Of a stretch of DNA of 64,000 nt, positions 1 to 9,621 are shown piece by piece. The stretch's first letter is position 1; every line of letters begins with the position of its first letter. Origin of the DNA: Henningerozyma blattae CBS 6284 (Eukaryota; Ascomycota; Saccharomycetes; Saccharomycetales; Saccharomycetaceae). The DNA lies in NCBI RefSeq assembly GCF_000315915.1, contig NC_020185.1, positions 2,108,001-2,172,000 of the forward strand, written 5' to 3'. The position numbers and the translations under genes are program-made. A model generated the notes under the pieces. The model made no database searches. It had not been told where the DNA came from and saw only the letters and a program-made list of their open reading frames with translations.

Positions 1-2715
1 GACGAAACTCAATTTACAGAAAGAGCATTGACAGTTATCACTGTAGCTCAAAAATTGGCTCAGGATCATCAACATCCACAATTACAACCAATTCATTTAT
101 TAGCTGCTTTCATTGAAACTCCTGAAGATGGGACCATTGCCTATTTACAAAATTTAATTGATAAAGCTAGATATGATTATGATGCATTCAAGAGAATTGT
201 TAATAAACATTTAGTTAGAATTCCACAACAGCATCCAGCCCCACCTCAAGTTACTCCAAGTTATGCATTAGGTCAAGTTCTGCAGGATGCTGCTAAGATT
301 CAAAAACAACAAAAGGATTCTTTTATTGCCCAAGATCATCTGTTATTTGCTTTATTTAATGATTCTTCGATTAAGGAAATATTTAAAGAAGCCCAAATTG
401 ATACTGAAGCTGTGAAACAACAAGCTTTAGAACTAAGAGGTAACCAAAGAATAGATAGCCGTGGGGCAGATACTAATACTCCATTGGAATATTTGAGTAA
501 ATATGCCATCGACATGACTGAACAAGCCAGATTGGGTAAATTAGACCCAGTTATTGGTAGAGAAGAGGAAATTAGAAGTACAATTAGAGTGTTAGCAAGA
601 AGAATTAAATCAAATCCCTGTTTGATTGGTGAACCTGGTATTGGTAAGACCGCAATTATTGAAGGTGTTGCTCAAAGAATTATTGATGATGACGTTCCCA
701 CTATTTTACAAAATTCAAAATTATTCAGTTTAGATTTGGCAGCTTTGACTGCTGGTGCCAAATATAAAGGTGATTTTGAAGAAAGATTTAAAGGTGTCCT
801 AAAGGAAGTTGAAGAATCAAAGACTTTAATTATTTTATTTGTTGATGAAATTCATATGTTAATGGGTAATGGTAAAGATGATGCCGCTAACATTTTAAAA
901 CCTGCATTATCAAGAGCTGCTATTAAGGTTATCGGTGCCACTACCAACAATGAATATAGATCCATTGTAGAAAAGGATGGGGCTTTTGAAAGAAGATTCC
1001 AAAAGATTGAAGTCTTAGAACCAACCATTAGACAAACAGTAGCCATTTTGAGAGGTATCCAATCTAAGTATGAAATCCATCATGGTGTTAGGATTTTAGA
1101 TAGTGCATTAGTGACAGCTACTCAATTAGCAAAAAGATATTTACCATACAGAAGATTACCAGATTCTGCCATTGATTTAGTTGATATTTCATGTGCAGGT
1201 GTTGCTGTTGCAAGAGATTCTAAACCAGAAGAATTAGATTCTGCTGAACGTAATTTACAATTAATTCAAGTCGAAATTAAGGCATTAGAAAGAGATAAGG
1301 ATGCTGATTCTTCTACTAAAGAAAGATTAAAGGCTGCTAAAAAGAAGGAAGCTTCTATAATGGAAGAATTAGAACCATTAAGACAACGTTATAATGAAGA
1401 AAGAAAAGGTCATGAAGAATTAACTTTGGCTAAGAAGAAATTGGATGATTTAGAAAATAAAGCTTTAGATGCTGAACGTAGATATGATACTGGTACTGCT
1501 GCAGATTTGAGATATTTTGCTATTCCAGATATTAAAAAGAGAATTGAACAATTAGAAGAACAAGTTGCTGAAGAAGAAAGAAGAGCCGGTGCAAACTCTA
1601 TGATTCAAAATGTTGTTGACTCCGACACCATTGCAGAAACTGCCGCAAGATTGACAGGTATTCCGGTTAAGAAATTGACTGAATCAGAAAATGAAAAATT
1701 GATTCACATGGAACAAGATTTATCAAAGCAAGTTGTTGGTCAAATGGAAGCTGTTAAAGCTGTATCTAATGCGGTTAGATTAGCTAGATCTGGTTTGGCT
1801 AATCCAAGACAGCCAGCATCCTTTTTATTTTTAGGGTTATCAGGTTCTGGTAAGACGGAAATGGCAAAGAAAATTGCTGGATTTTTATTCAATGATGAAG
1901 ATATGATGATTAGAGTAGATTGTTCAGAATTAAGTGAAAAACACTCTGTATCTAAATTATTAGGTACAACTGCCGGTTATGTTGGTTTCGACGAAGGCGG
2001 GTTTTTAACTAATCAATTACAAGTAAAACCATATTCCGTCTTATTATTCGATGAAGTTGAGAAGGCTCATCCAGATGTCTTAACTGTGATGTTACAAATG
2101 TTAGATGATGGTAGAGTCACATCTGGTCAAGGTAAGACTATCGATTGTTCTAACTCCATCATCATTATGACCTCTAATTTAGGTGCACAATTCATTGCTG
2201 GACAATCTGGTTCTAAGATCCAACCTGCTACTAAGGAATCGGTCATGAATGTAGTGAAAGGCCATTTCAGACCTGAATTCTTAAACAGAATATCCAGTAT
2301 TGTCATTTTTAATAAATTATCAAGAAAAGTCATTCATAAGATTGTTGATATCAGATTGAAAGAAATTGAAGATAGGTTCGAAATGAATGATAAACATTAC
2401 ACATTAGATTTATCCCCTGATGCCAAGGAATTCTTAGCCAAATATGGGTACTCTGATGATATGGGTGCAAGACCATTAAACAGATTGATTCAAAATGAAA
2501 TTTTGAATAAATTAGCCATAAGAATATTGAAGGGTCAAATCAAAGATAAAGAAACAGTGCATGTTGAATATAAACAAGCTTCTGACTCTGGAGAAGAAGG
2601 ATTAATTGTTGTACCAAACCATGACGGCAATGCATCCAACACAGACGAAGACATGGATATAGATGACGAATCTGACTATTCCGATACTCCAGAAATCGTA
2701 AATGACTTGGACTAG
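1..2715 (+). CDS. HSP104: Hsp104 disaggregase (5' end cut by window edge)
   Basis: Hexameric AAA+ disaggregase of the ClpB/Hsp104 family, which threads aggregated proteins through its pore and maintains yeast prions with Hsp70/Hsp40. The reading frame is open from base 1 and enters at what corresponds to the third residue of the S. cerevisiae protein, so only about two codons, including the ATG, are missing. Visible in order: Clp N-domain repeats; NBD1 Walker A GEPGIGKT near residue 212; a charged coiled-coil middle domain at roughly 410-540; NBD2 Walker A GLSGSGKT near 614 with Walker B LLFDEVEKAHP; and an acidic C-terminus ending NDLD, like the acidic DDLD tail that binds TPR co-chaperones. 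The visible part has 904 codons against 908 residues in S. cerevisiae. Identity is beyond reasonable doubt; the promoter and heat-shock elements lie outside the window. Confidence 0.98.
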   Translation, partial: DETQFTERALTVITVAQKLAQDHQHPQLQPIHLLAAFIETPEDGTIAYLQNLIDKARYDYDAFKRIVNKHLVRIPQQHPAPPQVTPSYALGQVLQDAAKIQKQQKDSFIAQDHLLFALFNDSSIKEIFKEAQIDTEAVKQQALELRGNQRIDSRGADTNTPLEYLSKYAIDMTEQARLGKLDPVIGREEEIRSTIRVLARRIKSNPCLIGEPGIGKTAIIEGVAQRIIDDDVPTILQNSKLFSLDLAALTAGAKYKGDFEERFKGVLKEVEESKTLIILFVDEIHMLMGNGKDDAANILKPALSRAAIKVIGATTNNEYRSIVEKDGAFERRFQKIEVLEPTIRQTVAILRGIQSKYEIHHGVRILDSALVTATQLAKRYLPYRRLPDSAIDLVDISCAGVAVARDSKPEELDSAERNLQLIQVEIKALERDKDADSSTKERLKAAKKKEASIMEELEPLRQRYNEERKGHEELTLAKKKLDDLENKALDAERRYDTGTAADLRYFAIPDIKKRIEQLEEQVAEEERRAGANSMIQNVVDSDTIAETAARLTGIPVKKLTESENEKLIHMEQDLSKQVVGQMEAVKAVSNAVRLARSGLANPRQPASFLFLGLSGSGKTEMAKKIAGFLFNDEDMMIRVDCSELSEKHSVSKLLGTTAGYVGFDEGGFLTNQLQVKPYSVLLFDEVEKAHPDVLTVMLQMLDDGRVTSGQGKTIDCSNSIIIMTSNLGAQFIAGQSGSKIQPATKESVMNVVKGHFRPEFLNRISSIVIFNKLSRKVIHKIVDIRLKEIEDRFEMNDKHYTLDLSPDAKEFLAKYGYSDDMGARPLNRLIQNEILNKLAIRILKGQIKDKETVHVEYKQASDSGEEGLIVVPNHDGNASNTDEDMDIDDESDYSDTPEIVNDLD

Positions 2716-4175
2716 GGCTCGAATCTGCATTTTATTTTTACTTCAAAAGAAACATAGAACTTTGAACTTATTGTTATTTTTTTTTTACGTATTACTTACT
2801 AATTTCTATTTATTCGCGTATACATTTAATAGTTTTTGATTTCTAATATTTTAATACTTCAAGATATAGATTTGTTTTGTTTTGTATTGTATTGTTTTGT
2901 TTTATTTTTCTTTTACAACTGTTTGGATTTTCCTATACTATACACATTTTTCCTCGACCAAAAAAAACTTCCATATACATATATATATGGATACATATAG
3001 ATATATATATATGAATATATACACTTCTGTATACTAATTGCAAATCTCTTTATTAATATTTCCACTATATCTGTTCCAACCACACACCATTAACTAATCT
3101 CATCAAAAAGGGTAACTTTCATATTATGGCATTCCTAATGCAGTAACTTCAAAACTATAGTGCTATTACCCAAGTTAGAAGGATTGGCGGGGAAAGTTAC
3201 TGTATTCGATCAATACAGATGTAGAAGAAAATGGCGAATGGCCACTAATCCGGACAAATCCTGGCGGTAGGAAAAGGGTACCTAAGAAATTCCAGTAGCA
3301 ACCTCTGGTAGCCAGCCAATGATCCTTTCTACGGCCGTTTCTTCCGGAATTCTTCGCAAGATCTGCCGGACACGTCTCAAAACAGAAACAAATAAACTTT
3401 TCCCCGATGCAGGACATGTTTTAAAAACGGGAAATACTTTCATGTCCTGCGACATTGTCTCAGTAAGTGGGTCATTAGCCGCCGAACATTTGTCCCAATG
3501 TTGTACGTGTGTTTTTGTGTCAGGGTCTCGAAATGGAAACCTGGATTTACCACCGGGAATGCTGCGTGCCGTTCTGAGGGAGATACGCGGACCACACTAA
3601 CCGCCCAGGATAAGGTCCTATGGCAAAATAGGTGTTGGAGAAAAGTAAGAAAGAGGAACAAGTATATAGGAAAACAACGAAAAGGCCAGAGAATGCTTGG
3701 AAGAAGATCAGCGATTTGGTGAGTATATAATGGGGGACTTCCAGAGGTTTCACAAATTGCCAAGTTTTAGAATTTTCTCTTTCAGAAAACCCATTAATCT
3801 AAAGTGAACACTTTTAACAACGAAAAAAATATACTTTCAATTTCAAAGCGTCTTTCCAATCATAATATATATATATATTCTTTATTCTAATTTTTTTTTT
3901 CCAGTCTATTTAATTATTACAAAAAAATTTTTTTCTTTCTTTCTTTGATTTTAATTTCCTATTCAAATAATAAGTAAGCTTTTACAAAAAAAAAAATAAA
4001 ATTAAAAATAAAAATAAAACCAAATTAGTTTAAAAAAAATTACTATTCAACAAGTTTAATAATATCCTTTTCTATTTATTCCCCTTACTTTCAAACCAGC
4101 TTTTATTATTATTTTAACTCCCATTTAAACCAAAGAAATCAATACACTCTCTCTTAATTCAATATTAAAAATAAA
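2716..4175. promoter_or_regulatory. HSP104 3' flank and long RIE1 upstream region
   Basis: No supportable gene. Bases 2716-3170 are A/T-rich 3' flank with TA-rich runs (about 2976-3020). Bases about 3170-3720 are clearly richer in G+C than the flanks and create chance open frames of 70-107 codons on both strands. A TATA-like TATATAAT lies at 3724-3731, about 445 bp before the RIE1 ATG, followed by T- and A-rich tracts to the ATG. A long upstream control region or long 5' leader for RIE1 is an inference. Confidence 0.5.
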
Positions 4176-6533
4176 ATGGCTGCTAAAAAATTATATTACA
4201 CGAATAATAATATCCATTTGAAAAACCAATGGTCAAATAAGAAGCCTAAAGGTACCGTATCTTCTAATACCGATGGCAATAATTGTTATAATTCCAATGA
4301 GAAGGAAAATAAAATCGATTTAGATGCAGAATATGATGAAAATTATACTGTAGGTCCAAGTTTATTATCCCAAAAATACTCAACTGAAAATAAAAATAAG
4401 GGAAAGATTGTCACGCCAATGCTTGACATTCCTCAGAAATTTGAATTCCAAGAATCTTCAAATAGAAGCATGGAATTTGAAGATGAAAACTTGGATGGTG
4501 TTCCACCAAATTTTGTAGTTTCTGAAGCAGAATCACAATCTGGATCTGAATCTGAATCTGAATCTGAGCCTGGGCTTTCTTCTGAAGAAGAAGATACATG
4601 TTCTGGAGAAGAGAAATTAAATAGTAAAGATAAAGTAGGAAATAATTCAAATTCAGAAGAAACTGAAACTGAAACCGTGGAATCCACTAAACAAAATTCG
4701 TTACGTAATCAACCTTCTTCATGTGTATTTGTAGCAAGTTTGGCTGCTACTCTGACTGATGAAGAATTATCTAATTCAGTGACAAACCATTTTGCCAAAT
4801 ATGGTGATCTAAAGATGGTTAAAGTTTTGCGTGATGGGAAAAATAGACCCTATGCATTTGTTCAATATACAAATGATTCTGATGCAACAAGAGCATTAAA
4901 GGAAGCTCATGGATCCAAATTAGACGGTAGAGAATTACGTTGTGAAAGGGCAAGAGTTAATAGAACTTTACATATTAGTTCTAAAATTCAACTTAATGAT
5001 GAATTTATTAAAACGATGTGTATGGAATTTGGTCAATTAGAACAAGTTATTAAAGGTCAAAATAATAATCCTTATATTAGAAGGAATAATTATTTATCAA
5101 ATATGATTAACTCTTGGTTTGTTAGATTTGTTTACCGTGATGATGCGATCAGAGCTTTTGCAAATATTAGAAGTAATCCAAATTTAATTGTTAATTGGGT
5201 TCAAAATGTTGATATAAAAGTTGGTGAAAATTTATTAAATAATGATGAAATCCAAGATAGTCCTAATACCAAAAAATCAGATTCTAATTCATCTACCTTA
5301 GTTCCTAATAGCATATCACCATCATCAATTTCTAGAAGGCATTCATGGTTGGATGATTGTGGTAAATATTCAAATAGATTTAATCCAAACTGGTCAATTA
5401 GTAATTCATTAAGTAATAATCCTATCAAGGTGGAAGAATTAGCCATTGATAAAAAATCAATATTTGTTGGTCAATTATCAAATGATGCAACAGAAGAAAA
5501 TTTAAAAGAAAGATTTTCAACACATGGTGAAATTACTAATTTTACATTAATTAGAAAGCCCACAAATATTTTTGCATTTATTGAATTTAAAACTGAAGCA
5601 TCAGCTGCTTCTGCATTTGAAAAAGAAAATCATGCTATTTTCTTAAATAAAACAATGCATGTTCAATATAAAGAAATTAGTAGATCAAGAAGAAGTTTTT
5701 CCAATAGTAATAATAAAAATTTCCCAGCAAATGATTATAAAAAAATGTCAGCACCACAAATTAATTTAGCACCTCCACCAATTAACGTTTATAGAAGACA
5801 CTCCATAGATCCAACCCCAATTGTTCCGCATTATATGGCAAATTCTTTACCAAGAATTCCTTCATTTGGAGTCAATCCTTATCTACCATACAATAATTAT
5901 TCTACAAGAAGGAAATCAATGCCAGATTGGTCAACTGTAAGAAGTTTCAAATCTGATCTAGATTCAAATACTACAGCAAACACCATCTCAGACAATAATA
6001 ATAATTCAAATATGAACGCAGATTCTAGTTCAGAAATTTCTACTACATCAGCAAGTAAGAGTACTACAGGGGCTATGTATGATAATTCATTTTCTGGAAA
6101 TACCAATTCCAATACTACAACAAGTAATTCTGGTATTAATGGTGAAAATTATAGAAAAAATTTCAATTATAAAAGAAATAATAATTATAAATATTCGATA
6201 AATGATCCAAATAGATCTTATTATTATTCTCAATACTATTTTCAACCAATGAATTATCCAATGAATCCAATGGGTGGTAATTTTATGCCAAACAATAACT
6301 CGCCAACCCATCCTTATATGATGTTCTGTCCAATGCCTCCACCAACAGGGGTAGATCCATCAATGTTTGTACCAAGAATGAATAATTCAAACCCAATGAT
6401 GCCTGCAAATATGGCTCCCAGCAATGATCCAATGGGAATGCATTCATCGGAGGATAATCCTGGAAATATTGATATGATACCAACGGGAGATATGATAACG
6501 GAAGAGTCGCCAATACAAAATCTAGATTATTAA
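4176..6533 (+). CDS. RIE1: Rie1-like RNA-binding protein with three RRMs
   Basis: Probable orthologue of S. cerevisiae Rie1 (YGR250C), a cytoplasmic RNA-binding protein found in stress granules. The product is 785 residues against about 781. The N-terminal 180 residues are acidic and Ser/Glu-rich with an SES repeat. RRM1 (about 181-262) carries the RNP motifs CVFVASL and RPYAFVQY. A degenerate RRM follows at about 266-355, and a third RRM (about 426-505) has IFVGQLS and FAFIEF. The C-terminal 280 residues are Asn/Met/Pro-rich low-complexity sequence of the kind that partitions into granules. The ATG at 4176 is preceded by AAA and is the first in frame. RRM spacing and length support the assignment; the low-complexity ends could not be compared. 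Confidence 0.85.
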   Translation: MAAKKLYYTNNNIHLKNQWSNKKPKGTVSSNTDGNNCYNSNEKENKIDLDAEYDENYTVGPSLLSQKYSTENKNKGKIVTPMLDIPQKFEFQESSNRSMEFEDENLDGVPPNFVVSEAESQSGSESESESEPGLSSEEEDTCSGEEKLNSKDKVGNNSNSEETETETVESTKQNSLRNQPSSCVFVASLAATLTDEELSNSVTNHFAKYGDLKMVKVLRDGKNRPYAFVQYTNDSDATRALKEAHGSKLDGRELRCERARVNRTLHISSKIQLNDEFIKTMCMEFGQLEQVIKGQNNNPYIRRNNYLSNMINSWFVRFVYRDDAIRAFANIRSNPNLIVNWVQNVDIKVGENLLNNDEIQDSPNTKKSDSNSSTLVPNSISPSSISRRHSWLDDCGKYSNRFNPNWSISNSLSNNPIKVEELAIDKKSIFVGQLSNDATEENLKERFSTHGEITNFTLIRKPTNIFAFIEFKTEASAASAFEKENHAIFLNKTMHVQYKEISRSRRSFSNSNNKNFPANDYKKMSAPQINLAPPPINVYRRHSIDPTPIVPHYMANSLPRIPSFGVNPYLPYNNYSTRRKSMPDWSTVRSFKSDLDSNTTANTISDNNNNSNMNADSSSEISTTSASKSTTGAMYDNSFSGNTNSNTTTSNSGINGENYRKNFNYKRNNNYKYSINDPNRSYYYSQYYFQPMNYPMNPMGGNFMPNNNSPTHPYMMFCPMPPPTGVDPSMFVPRMNNSNPMMPANMAPSNDPMGMHSSEDNPGNIDMIPTGDMITEESPIQNLDY

Positions 6534-7043
6534 TTTGATTTTGTTGGTAATTTTTTAGAGTAAAAAAGCATTAATATATATTCGAGGTTTTTTTTTTCCA
6601 TTGTATTTTTTTATATTTATATTTTTTTTCATTTTTATTTAATATTGTTAATATTCATATATATCTTTTTTTTATTATTTTTGTCTTCTAATCTTATAAA
6701 TTTTTTTTTTCAACTAGAATTGAATTAACTACTGTATAATACTATTTATATAACTTATTACTTCGTGTTTATAATTTCAAGTTTCAAGATTATTCATTGA
6801 ATAAAGTCTAATTACTTTCGTAAAGTATTATTTTTCTTATTATTAAAGTCTTTTTTTAATAATTTGATGGCATTGCTTTTCTCGGAATATGAATTGAAAT
6901 TTAGCCTTCCGTAAAGGAGGAGTGCAAATAATATATGAAGCATGTGTGCTAAAAAGAATGAAAAGTTAAAAACACCCTAACAAGGCCATACATATTTTAA
7001 TAAACAGAATAAACCACAAATCAACGTTAATTTAATAACATCA
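6534..7043. other. RIE1-EMC3 intergenic region
   Basis: About 510 bp of T- and A-rich 3' flank of RIE1 followed by the promoter of EMC3. I see no RNA gene, repeat of note or recognisable regulatory site. Confidence 0.5.
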
Positions 7044-7856
7044 ATGGTAATGGATGGGTTATTATTTACTGTTGGCACGTCTGGCGCTGTAGCAGAATTA
7101 GTATTAGATCCTCAATTAAAGTACTGGGTATTATTACCAATCTCTATAGTTATGGTTTTAGTTGGTATTTTACGTACTTATATCATGACTTTAATCGGTC
7201 CAAAAGTTCAAGGTCAACCAAGAGTTAAAATAACTGAAAATAATTATATCAGTAAGGCACAAGGTTTATTAGGTAATGGTAGTAATTTACACAGTGAATC
7301 ATTTGAAATTAGACAAATGTATTTGTCCCAAGTTCTAGGTGAAGGTAAATATGTTGCTGTTAGTAATAAAAAACCTGGTGAAGTAGCCAACCCATTTACT
7401 GATCCAAATGCTTCAGAATCAATGATGAATATGGCCAAGGGAAATATGGCAAATTTTATCCCACAAACCATAATCATGTGGTGGGTTAACCATTTTTTTG
7501 CAGGCTTTGTTTTGATGAAATTGCCATTCCCATTAACAATTAGATTCAAAGATATGTTACAAGCTGGTATTAGCACTGCTGATTTAGATGTCAGATGGGT
7601 TAGTAGTATTTCATGGTATTTCATTTCAGTATTAGGTTTAAATCCATTATACAATTTAATTCTTGGTGATTCTGTTGATATGAGTAGTATGATGGATACA
7701 GCTGCTCAAAATCCAATGGGTGGTATGATGGGCCCTGGTCAACCACAACCAGAAGCAGTCATGAAGGGATTATCCAATGATTTAATCATGACTCGTCATG
7801 AAAGTTGTTTCGAACACATTGAAGAAAGAATTTTAAAGAAGTATGGTAGAAAATAA
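7044..7856 (+). CDS. EMC3: ER membrane complex subunit 3
   Basis: Emc3 is the Oxa1/YidC-superfamily insertase subunit of the ER membrane protein complex, which inserts tail-anchored and polytopic proteins. The 270-residue product matches S. cerevisiae Emc3 (253 residues) from the DPQLKYWVLLPIS segment onward. Membrane segments are visible at about 25-50, 147-172 (PQTIIMWWVNHFFAGF) and 190-212, and the invariant WVSSISWYFIS is present. The N-terminus is about 18 residues longer than in S. cerevisiae, because the first residue of that protein aligns to a Leu here; ATGs lie at 7044 and 7050 and none closer. In S. cerevisiae EMC3 and ADD66 are adjacent; here NPA3 lies between them. Confidence 0.95.
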   Translation: MVMDGLLFTVGTSGAVAELVLDPQLKYWVLLPISIVMVLVGILRTYIMTLIGPKVQGQPRVKITENNYISKAQGLLGNGSNLHSESFEIRQMYLSQVLGEGKYVAVSNKKPGEVANPFTDPNASESMMNMAKGNMANFIPQTIIMWWVNHFFAGFVLMKLPFPLTIRFKDMLQAGISTADLDVRWVSSISWYFISVLGLNPLYNLILGDSVDMSSMMDTAAQNPMGGMMGPGQPQPEAVMKGLSNDLIMTRHESCFEHIEERILKKYGRK

Positions 7857-8118
7857 TTATTATCACTGTATTTTATTTTTAAAATTTCATGTAAACTATA
7901 TTAAATCTGATTAACTTTATATTTGTCAATTTCAAGGAACATACTACAGTAGTATTTTTTTCTGTTCTACTTGCAATTTTAGAGTAAATTATATAGCATT
8001 AAAGATTATTCGTTATAGTTTTTTTTTTTTGTAACTACATGGTATCTAAATTACATAATAAAATATTCCATCAGATGTATAAAATATTTGTTTGATCTCT
8101 TGAACTACTACTATATTA

Positions 8119-8137
8119 TGATAAGCTTAGCTTATCA
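8119..8137. repeat. inverted repeat with paired GATAAG cores
   Basis: Eight bases TGATAAGC, a 3-base spacer, and the exact reverse complement GCTTATCA. Each arm contains a GATAAG core, the binding site of GATA-type factors. It lies about 230 bp upstream of the NPA3 ATG and 260 bp after the EMC3 stop. It could be a paired GATA site or part of the EMC3 3' end. Confidence 0.45.
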
Positions 8138-8206
8138 GCTTTTTCCTAAAACCGCTGAAACTTATTACGGTACGGGTCTTATGAAAAAATTCAAAGCTTA
8201 GCGAAT

Positions 8207-8216
8207 GCGATGAGCT
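8207..8216 (+). promoter_or_regulatory. PAC element upstream of NPA3
   Basis: GCGATGAGCT is a perfect match to the yeast PAC consensus GCGATGAGMT, bound by Pbf1/Pbf2 (Dot6/Tod6) and typical of ribosome-biogenesis and Pol I/III genes. It lies 148 bp upstream of the NPA3 ATG, a normal distance for this motif. Confidence 0.6.
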
Positions 8217-8363
8217 GACAAATTAATGATTGAATCTTTTTAAAACACTAGGATTAAATTATAACGAAATTTTAAATAAATTTAAATATATCTACAAAAG
8301 AAACAGAGAGCTTAGAATCTCACTCAAAACTTCACATACATATAACCAATTAGATTAATAAAA

Positions 8364-9518
8364 ATGGCCTTGAAAACAGTTATCTGCATTGGTATGGCTG
8401 GTTCTGGTAAAACCACATTTATGCAAAGATTAAATTCCCATATCCGTAGCAACAAAAAAAAGACCCCATATGTTATAAATCTAGATCCAGCAGTATTAAA
8501 GATTCCATATGGTGCTAATATTGATATTCGTGATTCCATTAAATATAAAAAAGTGATGGAAAATTACGAATTAGGACCAAATGGTGCTATTGTTACTTCA
8601 TTAAATTTATTCAGTACAAAGATTGATCAAGTAATTAAATTGGTAGAAAATAAAAAAGATAAATATGATCATTGTATTATTGATACACCAGGCCAAATTG
8701 AATGTTTTGTTTGGAGTGCTAGTGGTTCTATCATAACAGAATCATTTGCTTCTACTTTTCCCACTGTCGTTGCATATATTGTTGATACTCCACGTAATAG
8801 TAACCCGACTACTTTTATGAGTAATATGTTATATGCTTGTTCAATTTTATATAAGACTAAATTGCCAATGGTTGTTGTATTCAATAAGACTGATGTCAAG
8901 AATGCTGATTTTGCTAAAGAATGGATGACCGATTTTGAAAGTTTCCAACAAGCAATTCAAGAAGATCAAAATGGTGATGAGTTTGGTATGGGTAGTGGTT
9001 ATATGGGTTCATTAATTAATTCTATGAGTTTAATGTTGGAAGAATTTTATTCTCAATTAGACATATGTGGCGTCTCCAGTTATACTGGTCGAGGTTTTGA
9101 TGAATTTTTAGACATTGTTGATAAGAAGGTTTTAGAATATGAAGATTTCTATAAGACTGAAAGAGAAAGAATATTGAAAGAAAAGGAAGAGAAAGAGAAA
9201 GAAAGAAAAGAAAAATCATTAAATGGATTAATGAAGGATTTAAAGATAGATAATAATAGAACTGGCACTAAAGAAGATAACGAAGAGGCAGAAGTTGTAA
9301 GTGATATTGAAGAAGGTGATTATGACGGATTAGTGGATCGTGATGAAGATGAAGGTATTGAGAGAGAATATACATTTGCTGCTGAAGATAGATTGAGTGG
9401 TGAAATAAATGACGGAACAGCTGATTTACAAAAGAGATACCAACAAGCATTCGAAAAGACAGGTAAAAAAGCTAGTAGTGAAACAGCAGAAAATATTGCT
9501 AAATATATTAGAAACTAG
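8364..9518 (+). CDS. NPA3: GPN-loop GTPase 1 (RNA polymerase II assembly/import)
   Basis: Npa3/Gpn1 is the essential cytoplasmic GPN-loop GTPase that acts with its paralogues in assembly and nuclear import of RNA polymerase II. The P-loop GMAGSGKTT lies at residues 10-18, the family-defining Gly-Pro-Asn loop at 71-73, DTPGQIE (G3) near 111-117 and the NKTD base-recognition motif near 173-176. A Lys/Glu-rich helical segment and an acidic C-terminal tail follow from about residue 255. The product has 384 residues against 385 in S. cerevisiae. The gene converges with ADD66, the two stops being 103 bp apart. Confidence 0.97.
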   Translation: MALKTVICIGMAGSGKTTFMQRLNSHIRSNKKKTPYVINLDPAVLKIPYGANIDIRDSIKYKKVMENYELGPNGAIVTSLNLFSTKIDQVIKLVENKKDKYDHCIIDTPGQIECFVWSASGSIITESFASTFPTVVAYIVDTPRNSNPTTFMSNMLYACSILYKTKLPMVVVFNKTDVKNADFAKEWMTDFESFQQAIQEDQNGDEFGMGSGYMGSLINSMSLMLEEFYSQLDICGVSSYTGRGFDEFLDIVDKKVLEYEDFYKTERERILKEKEEKEKERKEKSLNGLMKDLKIDNNRTGTKEDNEEAEVVSDIEEGDYDGLVDRDEDEGIEREYTFAAEDRLSGEINDGTADLQKRYQQAFEKTGKKASSETAENIAKYIRN

Positions 9519-9621
9519 TCTTATTAAGCTACTATATATGGTATATTTTCAATTTTGGATTACTATTGTATATTATTAAATATATATATATATATATTCT
9601 CATGGGTATATATAATTTTAA

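Larger units (their letters stand above)
7857..8363. promoter_or_regulatory. EMC3 3' flank and NPA3 promoter
   Basis: About 507 bp holding the EMC3 3' flank, an inverted repeat with two GATA-type cores (8119-8137) and a PAC element (8207-8216), followed by an A-rich leader before the NPA3 ATG. No gene seen. Confidence 0.55.

Noticed and set aside
3175..3763. Open frames of 68-107 codons on both strands upstream of RIE1
   Set aside because: They overlap each other in several frames, have no recognisable domain and follow the local rise in G+C; chance frames are the simpler explanation.
7044..7100. A short intron at the start of EMC3 to remove the extension
   Set aside because: A possible GT...AG interval of about 46 bases has no TACTAAC branch site and is shorter than functional yeast introns.
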